From Nocardioides szechwanensis (GTDB lineage Bacteria > Actinomycetota > Actinomycetes > Propionibacteriales > Nocardioidaceae), in the NCBI RefSeq assembly GCF_900103935.1, contig NZ_FNIC01000001.1, forward strand, positions 102,306-166,305: a stretch of 64,000 bases of DNA. The letters run 5' to 3'. The position numbers and the translations under genes are program-made. Numbering within the stretch: position 1 is the first letter of the stretch; the number at the start of each line of letters is the position of its first letter. The notes under the pieces are model-generated. The model searched no databases, had not been told where the DNA came from, and worked only from the letters and a program-made list of their open reading frames with translations. Below, in pieces: positions 27,762-39,224 of the stretch.

Positions 27762-28774
27762 CGCGCCCCTCGCAGCAGGGCACGCGCCTTGCGGCGGAGC
27801 CCGCCCGAGGCGGGCTCGGCGGGCGCAGGCGGGGGTGCTGCCTCGCGCAGGCGGCGTACGCGACGCTGGAGCGTGCGCTTGTCGTCCTGGACCTCGCGCA
27901 GCCTGGTGCGGAGGCGGGCCAGCTCGAGCTGGGCGCCGGTGAGCTCGGCGCGCACGGCGTCGACGCTGTCGTCGGGGCGCTGGAGCGACGCCGGGCTGCC
28001 GGCGTCGTCGACGAGCTCCCATGGCACGTCGCCGTAGACGTCGATCACCCCGTCGAGCATGGGTACGTCGGTCTTGGTCAGGCCGGCCGCGAACAGCTCG
28101 CGCATCCGGTCGCGGTTGGCGTCGACGCTCGCGGCGTCGGTGAGCAGGAGCTTGTTGGGGATCAGCGCGAACGGCACCAGCGTGCCGCCCGAGTGGAAGT
28201 AACGGAAGACGCCCGTGCAGACGCCGAGCCAGTGGATGTTGAAGACGTCGTCGGCCGCGACCACGCCGCCGGGTGCGAGCGTGGCCTCGGCGATGCGCAG
28301 GTCGTTGAGGACATAGTCGGCGCCGTGCCCGCCGTCGACGGAGAAGAGCCGGAAGCGGGGCCCCGCCTCGAGGAACCCGTCGGCCTCCAGCTCCAGGCTC
28401 GAGCCCTGCACGATCTCGACCCGGTCGTCGAGGCTCCACGCCCGCAGGTTGTCGCGGAAGTCGTCGAGCGCCTTGCTGGACGTGCCGTCCTCGTTGAGGT
28501 GCTGGAGGTCGAAGACGTCGATCGCGACCGCGGGGTCACCGGCGGGCGCGTCGATCGCCATGGCCAGGAAGGACTTGCCGCGGTGGACACCGATCTCGCA
28601 CAACCCGCCGGGAACCGCGCCGCGCTGGGCCTGCTCCAGCCCGGCGAGGTAGAGCGCGGTGGACGGCACGAGCCAACCCTGGACGGCGTCGAGGCCGCTG
28701 CTGAGGTAGGCGAGCTTTCCGGGCGACAGTGCCGGTGAGTCGTAGGTCGTGTGCTTCAGCACGTAGTGGTCCAT
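27758..28774 (-). CDS. Class I methyltransferase (Methyltransf_24 / CmcI-like) with C-terminal coiled coil
   Basis: 338 aa. GGLCEIGVHRGKS (E60) is SAM motif I. AIDVFDLQ, SVDGGHGADYVLNDLRIAEA and LAPGGVVAADDV match the Methyltransf_24/cephalosporin-hydroxylase-like fold used by sugar O-methyltransferases. The last 60 or so residues form a basic coiled coil (ELARLRTRLREVQDDKRTLQ), then a Pro/Ala linker and GGLRRKARALLRG. The ATG at 28774 has GGGAGGG upstream. It is the first gene of a two-gene minus-strand unit. Confidence 0.75.
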   Translation of the reverse strand: MDHYVLKHTTYDSPALSPGKLAYLSSGLDAVQGWLVPSTALYLAGLEQAQRGAVPGGLCEIGVHRGKSFLAMAIDAPAGDPAVAIDVFDLQHLNEDGTSSKALDDFRDNLRAWSLDDRVEIVQGSSLELEADGFLEAGPRFRLFSVDGGHGADYVLNDLRIAEATLAPGGVVAADDVFNIHWLGVCTGVFRYFHSGGTLVPFALIPNKLLLTDAASVDANRDRMRELFAAGLTKTDVPMLDGVIDVYGDVPWELVDDAGSPASLQRPDDSVDAVRAELTGAQLELARLRTRLREVQDDKRTLQRRVRRLREAAPPPAPAEPASGGLRRKARALLRGAR

Positions 28775-28832
28775 CGGGCCCTCCCGTCGGGATCCAGACC
28801 CGCGGGTCCGATCGGTGGTCTGGCCAAACCTC

Positions 28833-29813
28833 TCACGCCTCTTCGGCGGCGAGCAGGTCACGCCCGCGCTCGGCGCCGTCTGCATGCTCGTCGTCGGGCA
28901 CCGGCCGGTCCTGCGCGGGGTCCACGACCGGGCCCAGCAGGTCGGGTCGCAGAGCCCGGCCGACCAGGCCACGCAGGTGCTCGGCCAGCCAGTCGTCGCG
29001 CACGAAGCTGCCGTCCGCCTCGCCGCGCTCGAGCTCGGTGCGCAGCGGCGTGCGGGCGAGGTAGGCCTCGAAGAGCTGCCCGGCCTGGTGGCGGCGGTAG
29101 TCCAACATGCCGTGGTGGCGAGGGCTGGGCCGCAGGTCGGGGTTGCTCTCGTAGGAGCGCCCCGCGTTGATGACCTTCTGCTCGAGCTGGGCCCACGAGC
29201 GCCACGGCAGGTGAAGCACCTCGGTCGCGACCTCGGGCGCCGGCTGCCCGTTGCTCGGGAGGGAGACGAAGTGGTTGCCCTGCGCGACGGTCACGTCGGT
29301 CTCGCCGCGGTGCATACCGTTGGGCGTGGGCTGGGCGTGGATCCCGATCTGCTGGAGCTGCGCCTCGGTGCGGTGGTCGCGCCAGGCCAGCCGCCCGATC
29401 CCGCTGCCCGACCAGGCGGCAGGGCCGACCAGGTTGGTGACGGGCACGGTGAACGCGTTGAGGTGCAGGGGAGTCGCCTCGAGCGCCCCGCGCAGCGTGA
29501 GCGTCCGATCGACGGGCACCTGGAACTCGTCGGCGTCCAGGTTGAGCACCCAGTCGGCGGCGTGTGCCGTGCGCGCTCGGCGCGCCATCTGCGTGACCAC
29601 CACACCCTGCTGCTTGCGGTGGACCGGGTCGTGGTGGAGCTCCACCCGCCCGGTCTCGACGTACGAGCGCAGCACGTCCGTCGTACCGTCCACCGACGCG
29701 TTGTCGGTCACGATCACCAGGTCGACCCCCTGGTCGAGGTGGTGCTCGATCATGGCCGGGACGATGTCGATCTCGTCGCGCACCATCATGGTGGCGACGA
29801 GGGTCAAGGGCAT
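28833..29813 (-). CDS. Glycosyltransferase family 2 / GT92-like protein
   Basis: 326 aa. It begins LTLVATMMVRDEIDIVPAMIEHHL, with TDNASVDGTTD and WVLNLDADEF (metal-binding DxD), typical of GT2 'glycosyl transferase with NDP-sugar' proteins that start MVRDE (DUF23/GT92-like). The C-terminal third (HLPWRSWAQLEQKVINAG) is the usual trailing region. ATG 29813 is the only sensible start. It is separated by 58 bases from the methyltransferase pair and is probably part of the same surface-glycan block. Confidence 0.75.
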   Translation of the reverse strand: MPLTLVATMMVRDEIDIVPAMIEHHLDQGVDLVIVTDNASVDGTTDVLRSYVETGRVELHHDPVHRKQQGVVVTQMARRARTAHAADWVLNLDADEFQVPVDRTLTLRGALEATPLHLNAFTVPVTNLVGPAAWSGSGIGRLAWRDHRTEAQLQQIGIHAQPTPNGMHRGETDVTVAQGNHFVSLPSNGQPAPEVATEVLHLPWRSWAQLEQKVINAGRSYESNPDLRPSPRHHGMLDYRRHQAGQLFEAYLARTPLRTELERGEADGSFVRDDWLAEHLRGLVGRALRPDLLGPVVDPAQDRPVPDDEHADGAERGRDLLAAEEA

Positions 29814-29866
29814 GGGCCGACCCTAGATCAACGCCCACGCGGCGACGCCTGGCAGCCCCAGGACCC

Positions 29867-29882
29867 GTAACGCGGAAGTAAC
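29867..29882. promoter_or_regulatory. GlnR-like operator upstream of amtB
   Basis: Two GTAAC boxes separated by exactly six bases (GTAAC-N6-GTAAC). This matches the 11-base half-site spacing of the actinobacterial nitrogen regulator GlnR (GTNAC-N6-GNAAC). It is about 155-170 bases before the amtB start, a plausible control position. PhoP-type boxes look similar, so the regulator is inferred from context. Confidence 0.45.
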
Positions 29883-29897
29883 ACAACCCGGGAACTC

Positions 29898-29913
29898 GTT
29901 GCGTGCCTGCAAC
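29898..29913. promoter_or_regulatory. Short inverted repeat upstream of amtB
   Basis: GTTGC-N6-GCAAC, 16 bases after the GTAAC pair. It could be a second operator or extend the nitrogen-control site. Short inverted repeats occur by chance, so confidence is low. Confidence 0.25.
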
Positions 29914-30035
29914 AAGTCCGCGCGGGCCTCGAAACCTCGGACGTCGAAGGTTCTGGCCAAAGAGGTGGGGATCTCGCGGCGACAGTGAAGTCGCGGTCGG
30001 GTCACGTCTCCCCGGTAGCAAATCCTGGAGGTTCT

Positions 30036-31699
<1,664 letters not shown>

Positions 31700-31722
31700 T
31701 CTGACGCACCACTGCCTGGTGG

Positions 31723-31754
31723 ACGACCCGGCTGTCGTGAGACAGCCGGGTCGT
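31723..31754 (+). terminator. Terminator between the two amtB-glnK pairs
   Basis: A perfect 14-bp stem ACGACCCGGCTGTC / GACAGCCGGGTCGT with loop GTGA, then TTACAT. It ends the first pair's transcript, so the second pair is at least partly independent. Confidence 0.85.
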
Positions 31755-31792
31755 TTACATGTCCGAAACAATTGGCTTGGAGGGTGTCGACC

Positions 31793-33501
<1,709 letters not shown>

Positions 33502-33504
33502 GCG

Positions 33505-35733
33505 ATGACCGCCCCCGAACGCGCCACCCGCACCGCCGAGGCCGACGCCCTCTGCGTCGCCGCCTACGACGACAACGGGGGGCCCGAGACGGGGGCGGCG
33601 CTGGTCGCGGTCGGCGGCTACGGCCGGGGTGAGCTCGCACCCCACTCCGACCTGGACGTCGTCCTGGTCTCCGACGAGGGGGTCGACCTCGGTGACCTGG
33701 CCGAGAAGGTTTGGTACCCGCTGTGGGACTCCGGCAGCAAGCTCGACCACTCCGTGCGCACGCTGCCCGAGATGATCGCCGCCGCGGACGCCGACGTACG
33801 AGTGGCCTCTGGCCTCCTTGACCTGCGCCACCTGGCCGGCGACCCCAACCTCACCCTGCGGCTGCGTACGACGATGCTCGCGGCCTGGCGCCGGGGAGCG
33901 CGGGACCGGCTGCCGGCGCTGCACGACATGGTCCGCTCGCGGCACCGGCTGATCGGCGAGCTCGCGCACCTGTCGGTGCCCGACCTCAAGGAGGCCGAGG
34001 GCGGGCTGCGCGACGCCACCGTGCTGCGCGGCCTGGTGGCCACCTGGCTCGTCGACGTGCCCCACGTCGACCTCGAGCGCAGCCGGCTGGCGCTGCTCGA
34101 CGTGCGTGACCTGGTCCAGGCGATGGCCGGCCGGGCCACCGACCGCGTCACCCCTGAGATGTGGGCCGAGCTGGCCACTGCGCTGGGGCTGGACGACGAG
34201 CTGTCGGCGCAGGTGCACGTGCGCGAGCTCGGCCGCCGGATCACCCACCTGTCGCGGCTCGCGTGGCGCCGCGTCGACGCCGTGCTCGCGCGGCCGGTGT
34301 CGGTCAAGGGCGCGCGGCGCCCGTCGCTGGAGCCACTGGCGCCCAGCGTGGCCCTGTCCTCCGGCGAGGTGGTCCTGGACCGCAAGGCCCGCCCGGCCGA
34401 CGACCCGCTCCTGCTGCTGCGTGCCGCCACCGCGGCGGCCGAGCGCGACGTCGTACTCGCTCCCGCGACGGCGGCGCGACTGGTGCGGGAGTGCCCGCCG
34501 CTGCCCGAGCCGTGGCCGGCCGAGGCCCGGCAGCTCCTGGTGCGGCTGCTCGCGTCTGGGCGCAGCCTGCTGGGGGTGTGGGAGACGCTCGAGGAGACCG
34601 GTGCGCTGTCCGGTTTCCTGCCCGAGTGGGAGCGGGTCCGGATGCTGCCGCACGCCTCGGTGATCCACCGCTTCACCGTCGACCGCCACGTGATCGAGAC
34701 CTGCATCGAGGCCTCCGCGCTGATCCGCTCCGTACGCCGCCCCGACGTGCTCATGGTGGCCGCGCTCCTGCACGACATCGGCAAGGGCGGGCTGACCGAG
34801 CACAGCGTGGCGGGGGAGCCGATCGCGCGCAGCATCGCCACCCGGATGGGCTTCGAGCCCGAGTGCGTCGACCTGATCGCCCTGCTGGTGCGCTGGCACC
34901 TGCTGCTCGCCCAGACCGCGACCACCCGCGACCCCGACGACCCGGCCACGGTCGACCTGGTGACCTCCCGGCTCGGCAGCGTCGAGGCGGTCGCGCTGCT
35001 CGGCGCGCTCACCGAGGCCGACGCCAAGGCCACCTCGACCAAGGCGTGGTCGTCGTGGCGCTCGGGGCTGGTCCGCGACCTGGCCCGCCGCGCGCACGCC
35101 GCCCTCGACACCGGCACCGCGCTGCCACCCGTGCTGAGCGACGACGTCGCCCTGCCCGCCGACTTCCCGGCCGCCCTCAAGGCGGACGGCGTCTACGTCT
35201 CGGTCGAGCCCGCGCCCGACGGGTCGCGGGTCACCACGATCGCCGTCGACCGGATCGGGCTGCTCGCCGACTTCGCCGCCATGTTCGCCCTCCAGCGCAC
35301 CGGGGTCCGCGCCGCCCGCGCGTGGTCCCAGGGCGACTACGGCGTGTCGGTCTGGGAGGTCTCCGAGGAGCACCTCGACCCGGCCATCCTGCGCCAGAAG
35401 TACGACGGGATCGTCGCCGGCCGTCTCGACCCGTCCCACCGGCTGCGGCCGACCGGGGACGGCCTCGCGCCGACCGTCGTCGTACGCCCCGAGGCCAGCG
35501 ACCACTCCACCGTGCTGGAGGTGCGCACCGGCGACCGGCCGGGTGTCGTCTACCTCGTCTGCGCGGCGCTGGCGCGGCTCGACGTCGAGGTCCGCTCCGC
35601 GCACGTGGACACGCTGGGGCCGCAGGCCGTGGACGTGTTCTACCTCCAGGAGCCCTCGGCCGGGGTCCTCTCCGAGACCCGCAGCGCGCAGGCCGCGCAC
35701 GCCGTACGTGAGGCGCTGACCGGCCCCGGTTAG
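33505..35733 (+). CDS. glnD: PII nucleotidyltransferase/adenylyl-removing enzyme
   Basis: 742 aa, at the short end for GlnD. The nucleotidyltransferase domain has GGYGRGELAPHSDLD (G37-D51; metal Asp D49/D51). The HD hydrolase domain has LLHDIGKG (H423, D424). Two ACT domains end the protein (starting about TTIAVDRIGLLADFAAMF and LEVRTGDRPGVVYLVC). In Actinobacteria it adenylylates rather than uridylylates PII. It follows the second PII gene by three bases, so it is probably in the same operon. Confidence 0.95.
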   Translation: MTAPERATRTAEADALCVAAYDDNGGPETGAALVAVGGYGRGELAPHSDLDVVLVSDEGVDLGDLAEKVWYPLWDSGSKLDHSVRTLPEMIAAADADVRVASGLLDLRHLAGDPNLTLRLRTTMLAAWRRGARDRLPALHDMVRSRHRLIGELAHLSVPDLKEAEGGLRDATVLRGLVATWLVDVPHVDLERSRLALLDVRDLVQAMAGRATDRVTPEMWAELATALGLDDELSAQVHVRELGRRITHLSRLAWRRVDAVLARPVSVKGARRPSLEPLAPSVALSSGEVVLDRKARPADDPLLLLRAATAAAERDVVLAPATAARLVRECPPLPEPWPAEARQLLVRLLASGRSLLGVWETLEETGALSGFLPEWERVRMLPHASVIHRFTVDRHVIETCIEASALIRSVRRPDVLMVAALLHDIGKGGLTEHSVAGEPIARSIATRMGFEPECVDLIALLVRWHLLLAQTATTRDPDDPATVDLVTSRLGSVEAVALLGALTEADAKATSTKAWSSWRSGLVRDLARRAHAALDTGTALPPVLSDDVALPADFPAALKADGVYVSVEPAPDGSRVTTIAVDRIGLLADFAAMFALQRTGVRAARAWSQGDYGVSVWEVSEEHLDPAILRQKYDGIVAGRLDPSHRLRPTGDGLAPTVVVRPEASDHSTVLEVRTGDRPGVVYLVCAALARLDVEVRSAHVDTLGPQAVDVFYLQEPSAGVLSETRSAQAAHAVREALTGPG

Positions 35734-35800
35734 GCTGGGTCACTACCTGGGGTCCTCCACGAGACCCGCTCGACAACGCCAGCCCGAGGACATCTGACCT

Positions 35801-37369
35801 GTGTTTGCCACCCTTTCCGACCGGCTTGCCGACACCTTCAAGAACCTGCGCGGCAAGGGCCGGCTCTCCGAAGCCGACATCGACGCGACCGCGCGCGAGA
35901 TCCGGATCGCGCTGCTCGAGGCCGATGTCGCGCTGCCCGTGGTCAAGGACTTCGTCGGCGCGGTCAAGGAGCGGGCCCGTGGCGAGGAGGTCAGCGGCGC
36001 GCTGAACCCCGCCCAGCAGATCATCAAGATCGTCAACGAGGAGCTCGTGACGATCCTCGGCGGCGAGACCCGCCGGCTGCGCTACGCCAAGACCGGGCCG
36101 ACCGTGATCATGCTCGCCGGCCTCCAGGGCGCCGGCAAGACCACGCTCGCCGCCAAGCTCGCGCTGTGGCTCAAGGACCAGGGCAAGTCACCGGTCCTGG
36201 TCGCGTGCGACCTCCAGCGCCCCAACGCCGTCAACCAGCTCCAGGTCAACGGCGAGCGCGCCGGCGTACCCGTCTTCGCGCCCGAGGCCGGCAACGGCAG
36301 CGGTGACCCCGTCGCAGTCGCCCGGGCGTCGATCGAGGAGGCCAAGCGCAAGCTCTACGACGTCGTCATCGTCGACACCGCCGGCCGTCTCGGCGTCGAC
36401 GCCGAGCTGATGCAGCAGGCCTCCGACATCCGCGACGCGGTGCAGCCCGACGAGGTGCTGTTCGTCGTCGACGCGATGATCGGCCAGGACGCCGTCATCA
36501 CCGCGCAGGCCTTCCTCGACGGGGTCGGGTACGACGGCGTCGTACTCACCAAGCTCGACGGCGACGCCCGCGGTGGCGCCGCGCTCTCTATCGCCTCCAT
36601 CACCGGTCGCCCGGTGATGTTCGCGTCCAACGGCGAGAAGCTGACCGACTTCGACCTGTTCCACCCCGACCGCATGGCGTCGCGCATCCTCGACATGGGC
36701 GACATGATGACCCTGATCGAGCAGGCCGAGAAGAGCTTCGACTCCGAGCAGGCCATGAAGGCCGCCGCCAAGCTGAGCGGCCAGGGCGGGGAGTTCACGC
36801 TCGACGACTTCCTCGAGCAGATGCAGCAGGTCCGCAAGCTCGGCTCGATGTCGAAGATCATGGGGATGCTCCCCGGGATGGGACAGTTCCGCGAGCAGCT
36901 CGAGAACTTCGACGAGCGCGAGATCGACCGGATCCAGGCGATCATCCAGTCGATGACCCCGGCCGAGCGGGCCAACCCGAAGATGATCGACGGCTCGCGC
37001 CGCGCCCGCATCGCCAAGGGCTCGGGCCGCATGGTCTCCGACGTCAACCAGCTCGTCGACCGGTTCTTCGAGGCCCGCAAGATGATGATGCAGATGGCCC
37101 GTGGCGGCGGGATGCCCGGCATGCCGGGGATGCCCGGGATGCCCGGCGCCGGCAAGCGCTCGAAGCAGAAGGCCGCGCCCAAGAAGGGCAAGGGCGCCAA
37201 GAAGTCCGGCAACCCCGCCAAGGCAGCCCAGGAGGCCGCTGCGGCCAAGGAGAAGGCCGCCGCAGCCGCCGCCAACCCCTTCGGCAACCCCGACGCCGAG
37301 CCGATCGACTACGAGGCGGCCGCCGCCAACCTCAACCTCCCCAAGGATTTCTCCAAGTTCCTGAAGTGA
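35801..37369 (+). CDS. ffh: Signal recognition particle protein Ffh
   Basis: 522 aa. Ffh with 4.5S RNA binds signal sequences. N domain (1-95), G domain with P-loop GLQGAGKTT (107-115), DTAGRL and TKLDGDARGG, then a Met-rich M domain (about 300-430) with GSMSKIMGMLPGMG and ARGGGMPG-type methionine loops. The tail repeats GMPGMPG and then runs Lys/Ala-rich (KAAPKKGKGAKK). GTG 35801 matches the family start FATLSDRLADTFKNLRGKG. The stop overlaps the next gene by four bases. Confidence 0.97.
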   Translation: MFATLSDRLADTFKNLRGKGRLSEADIDATAREIRIALLEADVALPVVKDFVGAVKERARGEEVSGALNPAQQIIKIVNEELVTILGGETRRLRYAKTGPTVIMLAGLQGAGKTTLAAKLALWLKDQGKSPVLVACDLQRPNAVNQLQVNGERAGVPVFAPEAGNGSGDPVAVARASIEEAKRKLYDVVIVDTAGRLGVDAELMQQASDIRDAVQPDEVLFVVDAMIGQDAVITAQAFLDGVGYDGVVLTKLDGDARGGAALSIASITGRPVMFASNGEKLTDFDLFHPDRMASRILDMGDMMTLIEQAEKSFDSEQAMKAAAKLSGQGGEFTLDDFLEQMQQVRKLGSMSKIMGMLPGMGQFREQLENFDEREIDRIQAIIQSMTPAERANPKMIDGSRRARIAKGSGRMVSDVNQLVDRFFEARKMMMQMARGGGMPGMPGMPGMPGAGKRSKQKAAPKKGKGAKKSGNPAKAAQEAAAAKEKAAAAAANPFGNPDAEPIDYEAAAANLNLPKDFSKFLK

Positions 37370-37734
37370 CCACCGTCCTGATCGTCGACGGCGCCAACGT
37401 GGTGGGGAGTCGCCCGGACGGGTGGTGGAAGGACCGTGCCGGGGCGGCCGCGCGGCTGCACGCCCGGCTGATGGTGGCCGACGTACCCCAGGACCAGGTG
37501 GTGCTCGTGCTGGAGGGCGCGGCGAAGGGCGGCGTACGCGCGGGCCGTGACGCCCACGTCCGCACGGTGCACGCACCCAAGTCCGGAGACGACGCGATCG
37601 TGGCCGAGGCGAAGGCGGCCTCCGAGCGCGGCGACCGGGTCACCGTGGTCACCGCCGACCGGATCCTGATGGGCCGGGTCGAGCACCACGGCGCGATGAT
37701 CCTCACCCCCACCTGGCTGCTCGACCACCTGTGA
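37366..37734 (+). CDS. NYN/PIN-like domain protein (putative ribonuclease)
   Basis: 122 aa. VLIVDGANVVGS (D8, N11), a central VVLVLEG and the end SGDDAIVAEAKAA ... VTVVTADRILM fit the NYN/PIN nuclease fold, whose acidic residues (D8, D71/D72 area, D95) bind metal. The substrate is unknown; members act on structured RNA in other bacteria. The GTG overlaps the ffh stop by four bases, so it is translated with an SRP component, which is unusual. It ends seven bases before a long inverted repeat. Confidence 0.7.
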   Translation: MTTVLIVDGANVVGSRPDGWWKDRAGAAARLHARLMVADVPQDQVVLVLEGAAKGGVRAGRDAHVRTVHAPKSGDDAIVAEAKAASERGDRVTVVTADRILMGRVEHHGAMILTPTWLLDHL

Positions 37735-37740
37735 TCTCCG

Positions 37741-37805
37741 GGAAAGTACGGAACGTTTTCGACGTGGATCCGGCCGATCTAGGTTGAGAACGTTCCGTAC
37801 TTTCC
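37741..37805. repeat. Long inverted repeat
   Basis: A 17-bp perfect inverted repeat, GGAAAGTACGGAACGTT (37741-37757) and its complement (37789-37805). It extends to 20 bp with one G-T pair, around a 25-base loop. It lies between the NYN gene and the pentapeptide gene. There is no U-tract. It could be an operator, terminator or mobile-repeat remnant. Confidence 0.8.
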
Positions 37806-37845
37806 GAGCGGAACGGGTGTCGGAGGGCGGGCTAGGGTCGCGGGC

Positions 37846-38004
37846 ATGGCTTCCTTCACCCGGTCCGACGATCTTCGCGGCGCGGTGTTCACCGAGGTGG
37901 ACCTGACCGGCGCGCGGTTCGACGGGGCCGACCTGAGAGGCGCCGTGCTGCGCGGCGTGGACCTGGCGGGGGCGGAGATCGACGCCCGCTCGGCCCAGAC
38001 CTAG
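37846..38004 (+). CDS. Tiny pentapeptide-repeat protein
   Basis: 52 aa: MASFTRSDDLRGAVFTEVDL followed by TGARFDGADLRGAVLRGVDL and AGAEIDARSAQT. The A(D/N)LxG-type pentapeptide pattern covers about 40 residues, enough for only two coils of a right-handed beta-helix. ATG 37846 has a TAGGGT box (37833-37838) seven bases upstream (leaderless type). Some actinobacterial proteins start this way and continue into a DinB domain. Here the frame stops, so it may be a truncated relative. The stop TAG (38002-38004) overlaps the stop of the opposing ROK gene in the palindrome CTAG. Confidence 0.55.
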   Translation: MASFTRSDDLRGAVFTEVDLTGARFDGADLRGAVLRGVDLAGAEIDARSAQT

Positions 38005-39170
38005 ACCTGGGCGACGCGGGCGATCGCCAGGGACACCGCGCCCACGATCTCCGCGCGGTCACCGAGGCTGCCGGCCTCGACCCGGACGGCCGCGGCCGCG
38101 TCGGGCTGGGCGTAGCGGTCGATCGCGCCGCGGATCCCGTCGGCCAATGACGGCGAGGTGCCCAGCGAGCCGCCCAGCAGGACGACCTGCGGGTTGAGGC
38201 TGTTGCACAGGTCGGCCAGCGCGCGCCCGATCGTGAGCCCGGCGTCGCCGAGCACCCGGCGTACGCCGTCGTCCCCGCCCTCGTCGAGCTCGAGCACCCG
38301 CTCCACGTCGAGCGGTTCGTCGTACGCCGGCTGGAGGACCGTCAGCAGCCGTGACGCCGACACCAGGGTTTCCAGGCAGCCGCGGTTGCCGCAGCGGCAC
38401 ACCGGGCCGTCCTCGTCGACCTGGACGTGGCCCAGCTCGCCGGCGATGCCGGTGGCCCCGCGGTGCAGGCGCCCGCCGAGCACGATCCCGGCCCCGAGCC
38501 CGCTGGCCACCTTGACGTAGACGACGTCGGCGACACCCCTGGCGGCTCCGCGCTCGACCTCGGCCAGCGCCCCGAGGTTGGCGTCGTTGTCCACGAACAC
38601 CGGGACCCCGAGCCGGCGCTGGAGCTCGTCGCCGGGGAACAGGTCGTGCCAGCCGGGCAGGATCCCGGTGCTGATCCGGGGGTTGCGGCGGTCGAGCGGG
38701 GCGGGGACGCACATCGCGACTGCCTGGAGGTCGTCGCGGCCGAGACCGGCCGCGTGCAGCGCCGTACGCACCATGGCCGCGGCCCGGTCCAGCGTGTCGG
38801 CGCCGTGGGAGTCGACGTCGACGGTCGCGCAGTCCTCGACGAGGATCACCCCGGCGCGGTCGGCGACCGCCACGCGCACGTGGCCGTGCCCGATGTCTAC
38901 GCCGGCGACGCCGCCGTACGGGGTGCTGAGCGCGACCAGGAGGGGCGGGCGGCCGCTGCCGCCCTTGTGCGGCTGGCCGCGGTCGGTGGTCTCGGTGACG
39001 TGCCCCGTCGTGATCAGCTCCGAGATCAGGCTGGAGACCGTGGTCCGCGAGAGCCCGGTGCCGCGGGCGAGGTCGGCCCGGCTCATCGGCCCCGCGGTGA
39101 GCAGGCTCGTCACCGCGCGCCGGTTGGCGACGCGCAGGCGCTCGAGTGCCCCGGGGGCGGGGGTGGTCAC
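38001..39170 (-). CDS. ROK-family transcriptional regulator
   Basis: 389 aa. The N-terminal winged helix-turn-helix (about 10-70) has LARGTGLSRTTVSSLISELI. The ROK domain has GVDIGHGHVRVAVADRAG (ATP/sugar fold), DNDANLGALAE, GLGAGIVLGGRLHRGATGIAGELGH and the zinc motif CRCGNRGCLE. ROK regulators bind sugars or their phosphates to control uptake genes; no sugar transporter is nearby, so its targets are unknown. GTG 39170 leaves 54 bases to the divergent amidohydrolase gene, its most likely regulon. Confidence 0.85.
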   Translation of the reverse strand: MTTPAPGALERLRVANRRAVTSLLTAGPMSRADLARGTGLSRTTVSSLISELITTGHVTETTDRGQPHKGGSGRPPLLVALSTPYGGVAGVDIGHGHVRVAVADRAGVILVEDCATVDVDSHGADTLDRAAAMVRTALHAAGLGRDDLQAVAMCVPAPLDRRNPRISTGILPGWHDLFPGDELQRRLGVPVFVDNDANLGALAEVERGAARGVADVVYVKVASGLGAGIVLGGRLHRGATGIAGELGHVQVDEDGPVCRCGNRGCLETLVSASRLLTVLQPAYDEPLDVERVLELDEGGDDGVRRVLGDAGLTIGRALADLCNSLNPQVVLLGGSLGTSPSLADGIRGAIDRYAQPDAAAAVRVEAGSLGDRAEIVGAVSLAIARVAQV

Positions 39171-39224
39171 GCGGAGCAGCCTAGTGCGGCCGCTGACTGC
39201 CGGGGCTCGGTAACGTCCGGGGGC

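Noticed and set aside
37090..37150. Repeated ATGCCCGGG units
   Set aside because: They encode the GMPGMPG repeats of the Ffh methionine-rich domain.
36101..37740. Long antisense frame opposite ffh
   Set aside because: Its translation is low-complexity and overlaps a complete, conserved ffh.
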